NCBI RefSeq assembly: GCF_003173335.1 | Contig: NZ_QGMZ01000026.1 | Span: 1-53,916, forward strand | Direction: 5' to 3' | Origin: Methanospirillum stamsii | GTDB taxonomy: Archaea > Halobacteriota > Methanomicrobia > Methanomicrobiales > Methanospirillaceae | DNA length: 53,916 nucleotides | The notes under the pieces: model-generated | Database searches by the model: none | Told to the model about the DNA's origin: nothing | What the model saw: the letters and a program-made list of their open reading frames with translations, nothing else | Program-made: the position numbers and the translations under genes | In this document: positions 42,516 through 51,411 of the stretch, piece by piece | Position numbering within the stretch: the first letter of the stretch is position 1 | Layout of the letters: each line of letters starts with the position of its first letter

Positions 42516-43766
42516 TTATTTTTCTGATATTTTTTTCCCGGTAATTTTTTTGTGAATTCCACTGGCGGCAAGTGCGCCTGTAGAAAACGCAGCCTGTAGG
42601 TTATATCCCCCGCAATCACCATCAATATCCAGTGTTTCACCAATGCAAAAAAGTCCTTGAATTATTTTAGACTCCATGCTATCCTGTTTTATCTCGTCAA
42701 GTGCAATACCGCCTCTGGTGACCATAGCATCTTTTTGATCCCCAAGCCTGACATCAGAAAATGGATATTCAAGTAAAAAGGTGATAAGTCTGTTTCGGAG
42801 TTGTTTACTAAATTGTGCGCAGGTTATGTCTGATGGTATCTGAGCAACTTCCATGATTTTTCTGGCAAACCTCTCAGGGAGGTGCAGGCTGGAAAGAATC
42901 GTTTTAACCTGTTTTATTCCTCCGGACGAAAAGTATCCTGTCAGTTCATCACGTGCATTGGCACTATTCTGACAGGGCAGAAATGAAACCTTAAGTTCAT
43001 CACCGTCTCTGATATATCGGGACAAATCCAGGATACCCGGACCCGAGAGTCCCTTGTGTGTGATAAGAATATCTCCTGTGGTCTCCCTCATTTTTTTGTT
43101 GTCACGAAAAACTGATAATCTGGCTCCGGAGAACGAAATACCTGATAGTTCACCGAAAGGAAATTCCGGGATATATACCGGGGCAAGTGCAGGACCTGGT
43201 TGTATTATTTTGTGGCCCATTTCTTGTGCAAATAAATAGCCGTCCCCTGTGGAGCCGGTCACCGGATAGGTAAAACCTCCGGTTGCAAGAACAACATATG
43301 GAGAGTAATATTCTGTGAGTTTGGTTGTTACAACAAATTCATCAGAATGATGCGTAATTTTTTGTACCGGTTCATCTACCTGTATTTGAACACCGGCATT
43401 ATCGGCCTCATTTAATAGTGCCGTTAATATATCCCTTGATTTACCAGATTTTGGGAATATTTTTCCCTCTTCATTCTCTGTAAATTCAATTCCCTGTTCT
43501 TCAAAAAATCTGATGAGTTCATGATTGGGAAAATGCATCAGAGCAGACCTGATAAATTTTCCATGTTCCCCATAATGATTGAGAAATGAGGGAATGGTTC
43601 CGGTATGTGTCAGGTTACATTGCCCTGAACCGGAAATGAGTAGTTTTCTTCCGCATGTGTGCATCTTTTCCAGAAGAAGCACCGGGCATCCGGTTTTTGC
43701 CAGGAGTAGTGAACAGAAAAGTCCGGCAGGACCTCCCCCGATAATTATGGTAGTACTGTTGTTCAT
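42516..43766 (-). CDS. FAD-dependent oxidoreductase, HI0933/BaiN family
   Basis: A 416-residue flavoprotein. It starts with the dinucleotide-binding IIGGGPAGLFCSLLLAK, then CGRKLLISGSGQCNLTH, and late GGIALDEI and GLFCIGETLDIDGDCGGYNLQAAFSTG, all family marks. Members are seen widely but their substrates are mostly unknown. It is a single gene with a 219-base gap upstream. Confidence 0.87.
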   Translation of the reverse strand: MNNSTTIIIGGGPAGLFCSLLLAKTGCPVLLLEKMHTCGRKLLISGSGQCNLTHTGTIPSFLNHYGEHGKFIRSALMHFPNHELIRFFEEQGIEFTENEEGKIFPKSGKSRDILTALLNEADNAGVQIQVDEPVQKITHHSDEFVVTTKLTEYYSPYVVLATGGFTYPVTGSTGDGYLFAQEMGHKIIQPGPALAPVYIPEFPFGELSGISFSGARLSVFRDNKKMRETTGDILITHKGLSGPGILDLSRYIRDGDELKVSFLPCQNSANARDELTGYFSSGGIKQVKTILSSLHLPERFARKIMEVAQIPSDITCAQFSKQLRNRLITFLLEYPFSDVRLGDQKDAMVTRGGIALDEIKQDSMESKIIQGLFCIGETLDIDGDCGGYNLQAAFSTGALAASGIHKKITGKKISEK

Positions 43767-43916
43767 GATTACAGCTCATGGGTAACGGTGTTCAAACCCG
43801 GGGCGAATCAAAAAATAAATGACTCACCTGATCTTTTCCGGATTGAATTGTGATAACGAGGTTAATTATTTCGTCCTGAAAAAAATTGAGAAATATATTG
43901 GTGTTAGTATTCTTTT

Positions 43917-43947
43917 TGAAAACTATGGAATATAGTTTTCATTTTTT
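43917..43947 (+). terminator. terminator-like hairpin with T tract on the plus strand
   Basis: TGAAAACTAT and its exact complement flank a GGAAT loop (43917-43941), followed by six T. This is the shape of an intrinsic terminator read on the plus strand, yet both flanking genes are on the minus strand. It may end a small plus-strand RNA starting within 43770-43917, or act as a 3' structure for the minus-strand message of the gene at 43986. Confidence 0.45.
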
Positions 43948-43985
43948 AGATTTTTCCAAATCATTTTACAGAGGCCCGACTAAAT

Positions 43986-45020
43986 CTATGATATCTCTCC
44001 ATATTTAAAGTCGTCAAATGCGACGGAGACAGACTGTTCTTTAATATATCCTTCTTCAGCCAGTCTTGATACAAAGAACCCTACATCCCCATGGGTAAGT
44101 GAGGTATCACTGATGGCCCGCACCATCTTTCCGTTAATATACAAGCTCAAGGTGTTTCCATCAGCTTTTACGCCAAGTTTATTGGTAACATATCCCTTGT
44201 TGAGAATGTAGGTTTCGGTTAACGGTATAAGTTCGTAGACTTTACCATCGACATGTTTTTTTACGGTAAACCAGCCTCTCCCGTTAATTCCGAACAGGTA
44301 ATAGTTATCATCAGAAAAGCGGAAGAGAATCCCATACTGTCCGGTGAGTGGGCCGGAATCAAGCCTTGCCTTCACTTCGGTAATGAAATTTTCAGCATCA
44401 TTTCCGAGGAGAGCCCTATCAGACATGTCTTCACCTTTCTGGACCATGTGGTATTCTCCCTGTGAATAATATCGCATATAGGTGTCACTGTCATATTCTC
44501 CCCAGCCGCTGCTTCTATCTGAAAAATCATCCGACATTGTGTACCCCTCAGATTTTGATACAGGTACTGCCGGGACTGGTGTGGTCTCTTCCTGGATAGA
44601 ACTGGTATTTTCAGGAACAGGTATTTGGGTGATATTCTGCCCGGCTGATTCTGTATCTGATGAGGGTCCGGGTAAGAAGAACAAAACCATAATGATAACT
44701 ATCCCAATTATGGCAATACCCGCAAGAAAGATCAATTCTCTTGAGACTGGAAGAGAAAACGTCTGTTTTTTGGGAGCCGTTTCCGGCCCTTCAAGATCAT
44801 CATCCGGTGAAAGATAAGGACCTTTTACAGGTGGTTTTTCCTGAACCGGTTCTGAAGGTTTTGGGGGGATAATGTCGTCTGAAAACAGGTCATCATAGGG
44901 TGATATAGGTTCAACCACCATCTCCTTTTCATTATTGGTAATCGACATTCCGCAATATTCACAGTTATCTGTCTGACCCGATATTTCTTTACCACATGAT
45001 GGACAGCGGTGTGTATGCAT
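43986..45020 (-). CDS. zinc-ribbon membrane protein with extracellular LamG/DUF1080-like domain
   Basis: A 344-residue protein in three parts: an N-terminal zinc ribbon (CPSC near residue 6, CEYC near residue 20), a proline/acidic linker, one membrane helix near residues 95-120, and an outer beta-rich domain from about 165 (DDFSDRSSGW; FSDDNYYLFGING; LGVKADGNTLSLYINGK) of the concanavalin-like fold. The ribbon would be inside the cell and the lectin-like part outside. It may bind sugars; no enzyme site is seen. 14 bases separate it from the alanine dehydrogenase gene. Confidence 0.75.
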   Translation of the reverse strand: MHTHRCPSCGKEISGQTDNCEYCGMSITNNEKEMVVEPISPYDDLFSDDIIPPKPSEPVQEKPPVKGPYLSPDDDLEGPETAPKKQTFSLPVSRELIFLAGIAIIGIVIIMVLFFLPGPSSDTESAGQNITQIPVPENTSSIQEETTPVPAVPVSKSEGYTMSDDFSDRSSGWGEYDSDTYMRYYSQGEYHMVQKGEDMSDRALLGNDAENFITEVKARLDSGPLTGQYGILFRFSDDNYYLFGINGRGWFTVKKHVDGKVYELIPLTETYILNKGYVTNKLGVKADGNTLSLYINGKMVRAISDTSLTHGDVGFFVSRLAEEGYIKEQSVSVAFDDFKYGEIS

Positions 45021-45034
45021 TTTTTTTCTCCTGT

Positions 45035-45991
45035 TCAGACAACAATTCCGTCATTATCCGGAAATGGCAGGTCAATGATTGTTCCTTTTCCAAGTGCCAG
45101 GTGTGCTACCGCAAGGTCGGTAATTGCAATACCGGTTGAATCAAAGACCGTTATTGCATCTGGAGAACTCCTGCTGATTTTTCCAGTAATAACTTCCCCC
45201 AGTGTGCCGGCAACCTGTTCAGGATGATAGATTCCTGTACTGATCGGCACATTTATCTCTCCCGAATGAACTGCCTGCATCAGATCATCCACAAATACTT
45301 CTGCTCGAGAGAGAATCGCTGGATCCAGTTCCTGTTTCCCTCGAGCATCAGCACCCATTGCATTAATATGTGTCCCTTGTGCAATCCATTCATCAGAGAT
45401 CAGAGGGGCTTCAGATGGGGTGACCGTGAGAAGAACGTCTGCATCTGCTGCTTTTTTTAGTTCTACTACTTGGACTGGAAGATTCGGGAACTGTGATGCA
45501 AAACGCTCTGCATGCTTCATAGACCTTGACCATACCCGCACCTCCATCGGTTCAAAGACATGATTAAGTGCCATAAGGCCTGCCATTGCTTGTCTGCCTG
45601 AACCGATAATCCCGACAATGCCCTTTTTTTTGGGAGCAAGCACACTTGTTGCTACTGCAGCAGAAGCTCCGGTTCGAAGGGCAGTAAGATTTGATGTGTT
45701 TAGGACTGCGATTGGTTTTCCTGTCGGAGGGTCAAGAAGGATGGTCATTGACATAACCGTGGGTAATCCGATTGTAGGGTTATCCGGATGCACATTTACG
45801 ACCTTGACTCCAGCGACATTTAATGAGGGGAGATATGAAGGCATCGTCCTGAAATCACCCCCCGGAAGATCAACATATACTTTTGGTGGCATTACACATC
45901 TTTCTTCCCCATGGTCTGTAAATGCCGTTCTGACCGCTGCAATCAGGTCATCCATCTCAATCACCTCCTCAGGTGCCGGGTAATATTGCAT
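45035..45991 (-). CDS. alanine dehydrogenase / ornithine cyclodeaminase family protein
   Basis: A 318-residue enzyme of the archaeal alanine dehydrogenase type, which interconverts pyruvate plus ammonia and alanine with NAD(H). Visible are the early PPKVYVDLPGGDFRTMPSYLP, VKVVNVHPDNP, TALRTGASAAVAT and the dinucleotide-binding GIIGSGRQA. Other members are ornithine cyclodeaminases, so the substrate is not certain. Its ATG lies about 25 bases from a TATA-like TTCTATATT, so the message is probably leaderless. Confidence 0.88.
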   Translation of the reverse strand: MQYYPAPEEVIEMDDLIAAVRTAFTDHGEERCVMPPKVYVDLPGGDFRTMPSYLPSLNVAGVKVVNVHPDNPTIGLPTVMSMTILLDPPTGKPIAVLNTSNLTALRTGASAAVATSVLAPKKKGIVGIIGSGRQAMAGLMALNHVFEPMEVRVWSRSMKHAERFASQFPNLPVQVVELKKAADADVLLTVTPSEAPLISDEWIAQGTHINAMGADARGKQELDPAILSRAEVFVDDLMQAVHSGEINVPISTGIYHPEQVAGTLGEVITGKISRSSPDAITVFDSTGIAITDLAVAHLALGKGTIIDLPFPDNDGIVV

Positions 45992-46016
45992 AGTACTTTA
46001 CTCTTTTTTCACAAAT

Positions 46017-46037
46017 ATAGAACGATTCTGGTTCTAT
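46017..46037 (-). promoter_or_regulatory. inverted repeat over the alanine dehydrogenase promoter
   Basis: ATAGAAC and its exact complement flank a seven-base spacer, overlapping the TATA-like sequence 26-46 bases ahead of the start codon. A protein bound here would compete with TBP, so a repressor site is likely. Confidence 0.5.
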
Positions 46038-46432
46038 TTATGGACCTGCTAAAACATCAAATTCCCGGTTGCTTTAATATTGGGTCAGGTAAGAACTTTC
46101 TCTTGCAAGAATGACCTCATGGGGGAATTCCAATCATATCAAGAAGGTTGGATCCTCCAATCATGGGGACAGGTACCAAGATAACTCCTGCCATATAAAA
46201 AAAATACGAGAGAAAGTATCCTAAAAAATTTTCAGGTATTGTTTCCAGAATGGTAGATGAGGTGGTATGATGAGACTCATTCCATATCTGTTCACTTTCC
46301 ATCTTCCAGTGTGTTTGTATTCAGGCAAATCAGTCGGTTTTTACATCCTGGAGGAAGTGAATGATATCAAAATTATTCACAACATCTGCACAATAGTTTT
46401 ATCTTTTAAAGGAGGTTTTCTTTTATGCTCTT
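46038..46432. other. intergenic region without a confident gene
   Basis: About 395 bases between the alanine dehydrogenase promoter and the acetyltransferase gene. Two weak open frames were seen. A minus-strand one (46117-46302, 61 residues) ends in a hydrophobic FFYMAGVILVPVPMIGG and could be a membrane-protein remnant. A plus-strand one starts at 46270 after GAGGTGG but runs into the acetyltransferase gene on the other strand. Neither shows a family. Confidence 0.4.
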
Positions 46433-46951
46433 TCATTGGGTATGAAAAGTTACGTACAGGCATTCATGAAAGATTTGCCCGTTTTTAAAAATAGCATCTT
46501 TATGTATTGCTTCCAGCACAAATCCGTTCTTTTCAAGCACCCTTATTGACGGGAGGTTGGTATGGAAAACACCTGCCTGGATTCTGATAATCGGTAATTC
46601 ATGAAAAGCCACCGGAATGATTGCATGAACTGCATCGGTTACAATCCCTCTTCCCTGAAATGCCGGTGAAAGCCAGTAGCCTATCTCCGCTGTTTTCTGG
46701 TATATATCATTAAGCTGATGGACTCCGATACCCCCGACTGCTTCTCCCCTGATGTCAATGGCGAGAATAATGTTGCAATTATCCCCGGTTGTCATCTCAA
46801 TAAAGTGTTCTGCATCCTTTTGCGTGTAAGGAGAAGGAAATCCGTTTCTCATCCATTTAGCAACTTCAGGGTGATTGGCGTGAAGGATGAGTGAGGGAAT
46901 GTCGGTATCTGACCATTTTCGAAGTACGCAGGATGGTGTTATAAGATTCAT
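46433..46951 (-). CDS. GNAT-family acetyltransferase, RimJ/RimL type
   Basis: A 172-residue N-acetyltransferase using acetyl-CoA. It has LRKWSDTDIPSL, GGIGVHQLND, AEIGYWLSPAFQGRGIVTDAV (CoA-binding QGRG) and NLPSIRVLEKNGF, the RimJ/RimL pattern. The target, a protein N-terminus or small amine, is unknown. The ATG at 46951 is used; a TTG at 46978 is also open. Confidence 0.85.
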   Translation of the reverse strand: MNLITPSCVLRKWSDTDIPSLILHANHPEVAKWMRNGFPSPYTQKDAEHFIEMTTGDNCNIILAIDIRGEAVGGIGVHQLNDIYQKTAEIGYWLSPAFQGRGIVTDAVHAIIPVAFHELPIIRIQAGVFHTNLPSIRVLEKNGFVLEAIHKDAIFKNGQIFHECLYVTFHTQ

Positions 46952-47099
46952 AATCACTATCTGAAAATTACTCCTCAAACGTCTTTTTCATAAATGAAAA
47001 ATATTTCTTTCCGACAGGTTGACATACAAATATTTCTCCTTTTATTTTCTAATATAAATCTGTGTGTAAAACCGAAACCCGGTTTTCATGGAGAATTCT

Positions 47100-48923
47100 A
47101 TGAATCCATTTGATATTCACTTTAATGGGTGCTGCCAACCGGTAACACCTTTCAGACATCTTTTGTTTGTACTTACGATCATGGTATGTACAAGTTTCTG
47201 CCCGGTTTTAGCTACCGAAATAGTCCCTGACATTATGTCACTAAACCCAGATACCGGCTATGCTGGATTCTCTTATCTGGTTACGGTCAATGGTCAGAAT
47301 TTTAAGCCAGATATGACCGCCAGTCTTGAGCTTGATGGTTCTGTTCTCAATCTCTCTGAAATTTCCCTGGTAAACAATAGTTCCCTGACGTTTCGTGCTC
47401 TTATTCCTGCGAGTGTAAAACCTGGGTATTATCAGTTTTCTCTGGTTTCACCGGATGGAAAGGTACAGAAACTGAATCAGGCATTTCATGTCCAGCCCCC
47501 TGCTGCACCGATGATTCAGAATCTCTCTCCTGCACAGGCAAAAGCTGGATCACTCGTTCCTGCACAAATCACTGGGAAGTATTTCAGGTCTGGTGGTAAT
47601 GTTTCTCTTTCCAAGGGGAAAGAGAAGATAATTCTGACAAATCAATCCGTTTCATTCACTAATATCTCCGGAACATTTGCCATTCCGGTTGATGTCGCAC
47701 CTGGAACCTGGAATGTAACCGTCACAAATTCAGATGGACAGAATGCAACTCTTCCGGAAGCATTTACTATAATGGCACTTCCTGCTCCCCGAATTCTGGC
47801 AATAACTCCGGACCAGGGAGAGATGGACACACCAGTAACCGTAGCAATAACCGGTAGTGAGTTCCTTCCGGGAGCGGTATTTTCCCTGAACCGGAAAGAC
47901 CTGGTCATAACAGGAAAGGATGTAGTGACTGATTCATCAGGGAGAATAACCGGCTTCGTCCTGGTGCCATCCAAATACCCGGAAGGGCTTTGGGATCTCT
48001 GGGTTACAAATCCGGATGGTCAGTCAGTTCAAAAGAACAATGCATTCCTCAGTGGAACTCCTGCAGCTCCCTTCAGTCTGCACATCTCACCTTCATGGGC
48101 TGTTCAGGGGACAAATAGAGAGGTTACCATCCGAGGCATGGCATTTCTGGAGGGAGACAGGGTTACTCTTCAAAGTGCAGAAAAAACGATTCAGGCAACC
48201 AATATTACGGTAGTGTCTGATACCCAGATAACCTGTACTTTAGAAATTCCATCAGATGCAAAGACTGGTTCCTGGGATGTCGTTGTTACAAGCAGATATA
48301 ATAAAAGTGATATTCTCCCATCCGGATTTAGAATTTATGATAAAGAATCCCTTCTTCTGGCAGGAATAGAGCCTGATGTCGCTGAACAAGGGCAGTTTTT
48401 TACCGCGACGGTTTATGGCCATAATCTGGTGAATGGGTCCGGGATTTCTCTGACTGCAGAGGGAGAAGAACCCATTTTGGGAGAAGTAATGTTCATTCCC
48501 TCTTTAGGAGAAATGGGGGTTTCATTTCATATCCCCGCCGATGCAATGCCGGACATCTGGGATCTTACCCTGATATCTCCGTCTGGAAAAGAACTCACGA
48601 AAGATAAGGCCTTAAAAGTATCATATAACAATACCCCGGTAATTTTTACGATTGATCCTGACCGTGCTCCGGCAGGGACAGATGATATGAAGGTAACAGT
48701 TACCGGAAAAAATTTTGGTGACAATGAATATCTTGACCTGAATCTTTCCCTGAATGGAACTACCCTTCCGGTCAGTGGAACAGTATCATACAAAGGAACT
48801 CGTGCTATTGGCTATCTCACGATTCCAAATGGAACGCCCACCGGATGGTATGACTTGTCTCTAATCCGGGATGCAGGCCAAGGAAAAGGTTCAATGGAGC
48901 GGGAAATGTTTCGCGTACTGTGA
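47100..48923 (+). CDS. secreted protein with six IPT/TIG domains
   Basis: A 607-residue secreted protein with a signal peptide (hydrophobic LLFVLTIMVCTSF...A) followed by six Ig-like IPT/TIG repeats of about 90 residues, each ending in a pattern such as GTWNVTVTNSDGQ...AF or GLWDLWVTNPDGQ...AF. No membrane anchor or catalytic domain is seen at the C-terminus. It probably binds other surface components. The ATG at 47100 follows GGAG at six bases; an ATG at 47088 is also in frame. A TATA-like TAATATAAAT lies near 47050. A T7 run follows the stop. Confidence 0.82.
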   Translation: MNPFDIHFNGCCQPVTPFRHLLFVLTIMVCTSFCPVLATEIVPDIMSLNPDTGYAGFSYLVTVNGQNFKPDMTASLELDGSVLNLSEISLVNNSSLTFRALIPASVKPGYYQFSLVSPDGKVQKLNQAFHVQPPAAPMIQNLSPAQAKAGSLVPAQITGKYFRSGGNVSLSKGKEKIILTNQSVSFTNISGTFAIPVDVAPGTWNVTVTNSDGQNATLPEAFTIMALPAPRILAITPDQGEMDTPVTVAITGSEFLPGAVFSLNRKDLVITGKDVVTDSSGRITGFVLVPSKYPEGLWDLWVTNPDGQSVQKNNAFLSGTPAAPFSLHISPSWAVQGTNREVTIRGMAFLEGDRVTLQSAEKTIQATNITVVSDTQITCTLEIPSDAKTGSWDVVVTSRYNKSDILPSGFRIYDKESLLLAGIEPDVAEQGQFFTATVYGHNLVNGSGISLTAEGEEPILGEVMFIPSLGEMGVSFHIPADAMPDIWDLTLISPSGKELTKDKALKVSYNNTPVIFTIDPDRAPAGTDDMKVTVTGKNFGDNEYLDLNLSLNGTTLPVSGTVSYKGTRAIGYLTIPNGTPTGWYDLSLIRDAGQGKGSMEREMFRVL

Positions 48924-48937
48924 ATATTTATCCCGCA

Positions 48938-48980
48938 TTTTTTTGTAATATATTCAACTTCCCGGTTGTATCGCACAACC
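48938..48980 (+). terminator. T tract and hairpin after the IPT/TIG gene
   Basis: A seven-T run starts near 48938, about 15 bases past the stop, followed by GGTTGT-ATCGC-ACAACC (48964-48980). The T run alone suffices for archaeal termination. Confidence 0.45.
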
Positions 48981-49094
48981 ACTCTTATACTGCTTTTTTA
49001 TATCTGAATTACACGGAGTTTTAGTATCTCATGATCAGCAACGTCTGGTCATCAAATACTCAACCAGTATTTTTCCCAGGATTTTTAAAAAACG

Positions 49095-49958
49095 ATGATA
49101 ACTATGGCTTTCACGATATCAGATGCGATAAATTTCAAACCGAATAAAAATAAGTACCCGGAAAAGGCCGATTCACTCCGGAAAAACCTGCAGAATATAA
49201 ATGCAATTCTTTCCTGCTATAATCCGGTAAGTCTTTCAGAAATGGAAGGTGCAGCTCTCATGGATCGGTGTGAGGAGAAATATGTACTTACCGGGAATGA
49301 AGCGGTGGACGTCCTTAAAACGCTTCCTGCTGATTATTATGTGTTAGAGATAGAGGGCAGCCGCTATATGGGATATGAAACCTGCTATTTTGACACTGAT
49401 AAGTATGACACGTATCTCCAACATCACAACGGAAAACTAAACCGGTATAAGATACGTTCACGAAGGTATGAAGTTACAAATGAGAGTTTTTTTGAAGTAA
49501 AACAGAAATCCAACACCGGGAGGTCTAATAAGAAACGGATCTCTACTGAAAGGTTTGTGACCAGAATTGAAACCAGTCTGATGGGTTTTCTTCATGATTG
49601 TTATCCCTATCCGACAGAAGGGTTCAGTCCCCGGATTCTGAATAACTATAACCGGATAACCCTGGTGTCACAGGATCTCTCTGAACGGGTTACTCTGGAT
49701 TTTGAGTTGTCATATCTTCATAATAGCAGGCAGATTACTCTTCCAAATATTGTCATTGTTGAAGTGAAAACCCCAAGTCGGAGAGCAAAATCTCCAATTC
49801 GACTCCTTCTACGGAATATGAGAATAAGGCCGTCCAGTTTTTCAAAGTATTGTATTGGTGTCTCCCTGCTCTGCCCGGAAGTGAAAAATAACCGGTTCAG
49901 GTCAAAACTTCACCAGATATGTAAGATGATGTCTTCAGAAGGAATGGTGTCTGCATGA
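49095..49958 (+). CDS. VTC-domain protein, polyphosphate polymerase-like
   Basis: A 287-residue protein with the VTC domain, the tunnel-shaped triphosphate fold that makes polyphosphate in yeast Vtc4. Marks are RCEEKYVL, YFDTDKYDTYLQHHNGKLNRYKIRSRRY, ESFFEVKQKSNTGRSNKKR and VTLDFEL...IVIVEVKT, with the basic and acidic residues expected to bind phosphate and metal. It overlaps the DUF4956 gene by ATGA, and such pairs occur in many microbes. Polyphosphate synthesis is inferred. ATG at 49095 or 49104. Confidence 0.85.
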   Translation: MITMAFTISDAINFKPNKNKYPEKADSLRKNLQNINAILSCYNPVSLSEMEGAALMDRCEEKYVLTGNEAVDVLKTLPADYYVLEIEGSRYMGYETCYFDTDKYDTYLQHHNGKLNRYKIRSRRYEVTNESFFEVKQKSNTGRSNKKRISTERFVTRIETSLMGFLHDCYPYPTEGFSPRILNNYNRITLVSQDLSERVTLDFELSYLHNSRQITLPNIVIVEVKTPSRRAKSPIRLLLRNMRIRPSSFSKYCIGVSLLCPEVKNNRFRSKLHQICKMMSSEGMVSA

Positions 49959-50560
49959 CCGGGTCAATAATGCTTGCAGCAGGTTTTTTAGTCAATTTCA
50001 TCTCTGCCCTGATAATAATCAGGGGGATTTACTATCCAAAGCAGAAGGACCATAATTTCATCTTTACATTTCTGGTATTTAATGCTGTAATCTATATTGT
50101 GATGAGCCTTTTTACCAGTGTAGAACTCTCTATTGGCATTGGTTTTGGTTTGTTTGCTCTCTTCTCAGTCTTACGGTACAGGACAGAAACGGTTCCAATC
50201 AGGGAGATGACCTATCTGTTTGTGATGGTAGCACTTCCCCTTGTAAATGCATTCTTCTTTCAGGCCGGAAAGTATGAAACACTGCTGCTTTCAAACCTCC
50301 TTATCATCCTGGTAACCTGGATTCTTGAAAAAGGGATTGGTTTCTCCTGCGAAGGGCAAAAACAGATCGTTTATGAACGAATTGATCTGGTCCATGCTGA
50401 CCGGAGGGAGGAATTGATTGCCGATCTCAAAAGCAGGACTGGTCTTTCTATTATACGGGTTGATGTCCTGCTTATTGATTACCTTCGGGATACTGCAGAT
50501 ATCATGGTTTATTATACGATAAATGCCGGGAAAAAGGAGAACCTCATTTCGGAGCAGTGA
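49955..50560 (+). CDS. DUF4956 membrane protein, partner of the VTC-domain protein
   Basis: A 201-residue protein with about four helices in the first 130 residues and a soluble C-terminal part. The FGLFALFSVLRYRTETVPIREMTYLF segment is typical of DUF4956. Coupled to the VTC gene by ATGA; it may anchor the polymerase at the membrane or carry the product. Function is unproven. Confidence 0.82.
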   Translation: MTGSIMLAAGFLVNFISALIIIRGIYYPKQKDHNFIFTFLVFNAVIYIVMSLFTSVELSIGIGFGLFALFSVLRYRTETVPIREMTYLFVMVALPLVNAFFFQAGKYETLLLSNLLIILVTWILEKGIGFSCEGQKQIVYERIDLVHADRREELIADLKSRTGLSIIRVDVLLIDYLRDTADIMVYYTINAGKKENLISEQ

Positions 50561-50609
50561 ATTTCAAATTCGCCTCCACCATTATGTGATGATTTCGTTT
50601 CAGGCTCCT

Positions 50610-50700
50610 CACTTTTTTTAATCAGAAAATCACCGATTTATTAAATTATCCGGTCTTCCGGATTCACGTTACTCGAAAAAAATAATAAGATATATCTGAA
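50610..50700 (+). promoter_or_regulatory. terminator tract, hairpin and TATA box ahead of thiE
   Basis: A seven-T run near 50611 probably ends the VTC operon. A perfect hairpin ATCCGG-TCTT-CCGGAT lies at 50648-50663. A TATA-like AAGATATATC near 50691-50700 lies about 25 bases before the thiE ATG, which predicts a leaderless message and leaves no room for a TPP riboswitch. Confidence 0.45.
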
Positions 50701-50718
50701 GCATCAAACGATGAATGC

Positions 50719-51351
50719 ATGGATTATGGTCTTTATATTGTCACTGATGAAATATTAGCCCCCGGATGCTCTCATATTCAGATTGCAAGGGAATCCCTTG
50801 CCGGTGGGGCAAACATCATTCAGCTTCGGGATAAGAGAAGAGGTGGTGCTGAATTATATATAATCGCAAAAGAAATTCGCTCGTTATGTAATGAATATTC
50901 TGCAGGGTTCATCGTAAATGACAGGCTGGATATTGCTCTTCTGACCGGAGCAGACGGTGTTCACCTGGGACAGGATGATATCCCGGTATCTGCAGTCCGA
51001 ACACTGGCTCCACGTCCTTTTATCATCGGTATTTCTGTTGGTTCTGTTGAAGAGGCAATACTGGCTGAAAAAGGTGGTGCAGATTACCTTGGTGTCGGAC
51101 CGGTTTATCCAACCGAAACCAAAAAGGATGCCGGACCAGCGGTAGGTCCCAGTCTAATCAGGAAAATCCGGGAAAAAACAAAAATTCCGATTGTTGCGAT
51201 TGGGGGCATTAATCTTTCAAATACCCGTGATGTCATTGATGCAGGAGCTGATGGAATTGCAGTCATCTCTGCTGTGATTTGCAGTCCGGACATTAAAATC
51301 GCATCCAGGAAGTTTGTGCAGTTATTGTCCGGAAAACCATCTGTTGTCTGA
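50719..51351 (+). CDS. thiE: thiamine-phosphate synthase
   Basis: Joins the pyrimidine and thiazole halves of thiamine phosphate. The barrel marks are GANIIQLRDKRR, FIVNDRLDIALLTGADGVHLGQDD, GVGPVYPTETKKDAG and IVAIGGI. At 210 residues it is normal length. The thiazole-forming thi4 gene follows 60 bases later, so the pair make thiamine together. Confidence 0.95.
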   Translation: MDYGLYIVTDEILAPGCSHIQIARESLAGGANIIQLRDKRRGGAELYIIAKEIRSLCNEYSAGFIVNDRLDIALLTGADGVHLGQDDIPVSAVRTLAPRPFIIGISVGSVEEAILAEKGGADYLGVGPVYPTETKKDAGPAVGPSLIRKIREKTKIPIVAIGGINLSNTRDVIDAGADGIAVISAVICSPDIKIASRKFVQLLSGKPSVV

Positions 51352-51411
51352 TTCACATTTGCCTTTACAATAAGAACTCATTTAGATTATTAGATATAAG
51401 CGAGTAAGGAC

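Noticed and set aside
43785-43805. tRNA T-arm-like sequence (GTTCAAAC followed by CCGGG).
   Set aside because: The bases on either side of the loop do not pair and no acceptor or anticodon arms can be drawn.
46117-46302. 61-residue minus-strand frame with a hydrophobic C-terminal part.
   Set aside because: No family, no ribosome binding site and no partner; kept only as a note in the intergenic entry.
46267-46488. 73-residue plus-strand frame with GAGGTGG ahead.
   Set aside because: It overlaps the end of the clear acetyltransferase gene on the other strand and has no family features.
50561-50718. Possible TPP riboswitch ahead of thiE.
   Set aside because: No conserved THI-box bases are seen, and the TATA box is so close to the ATG that the leader would be almost absent.
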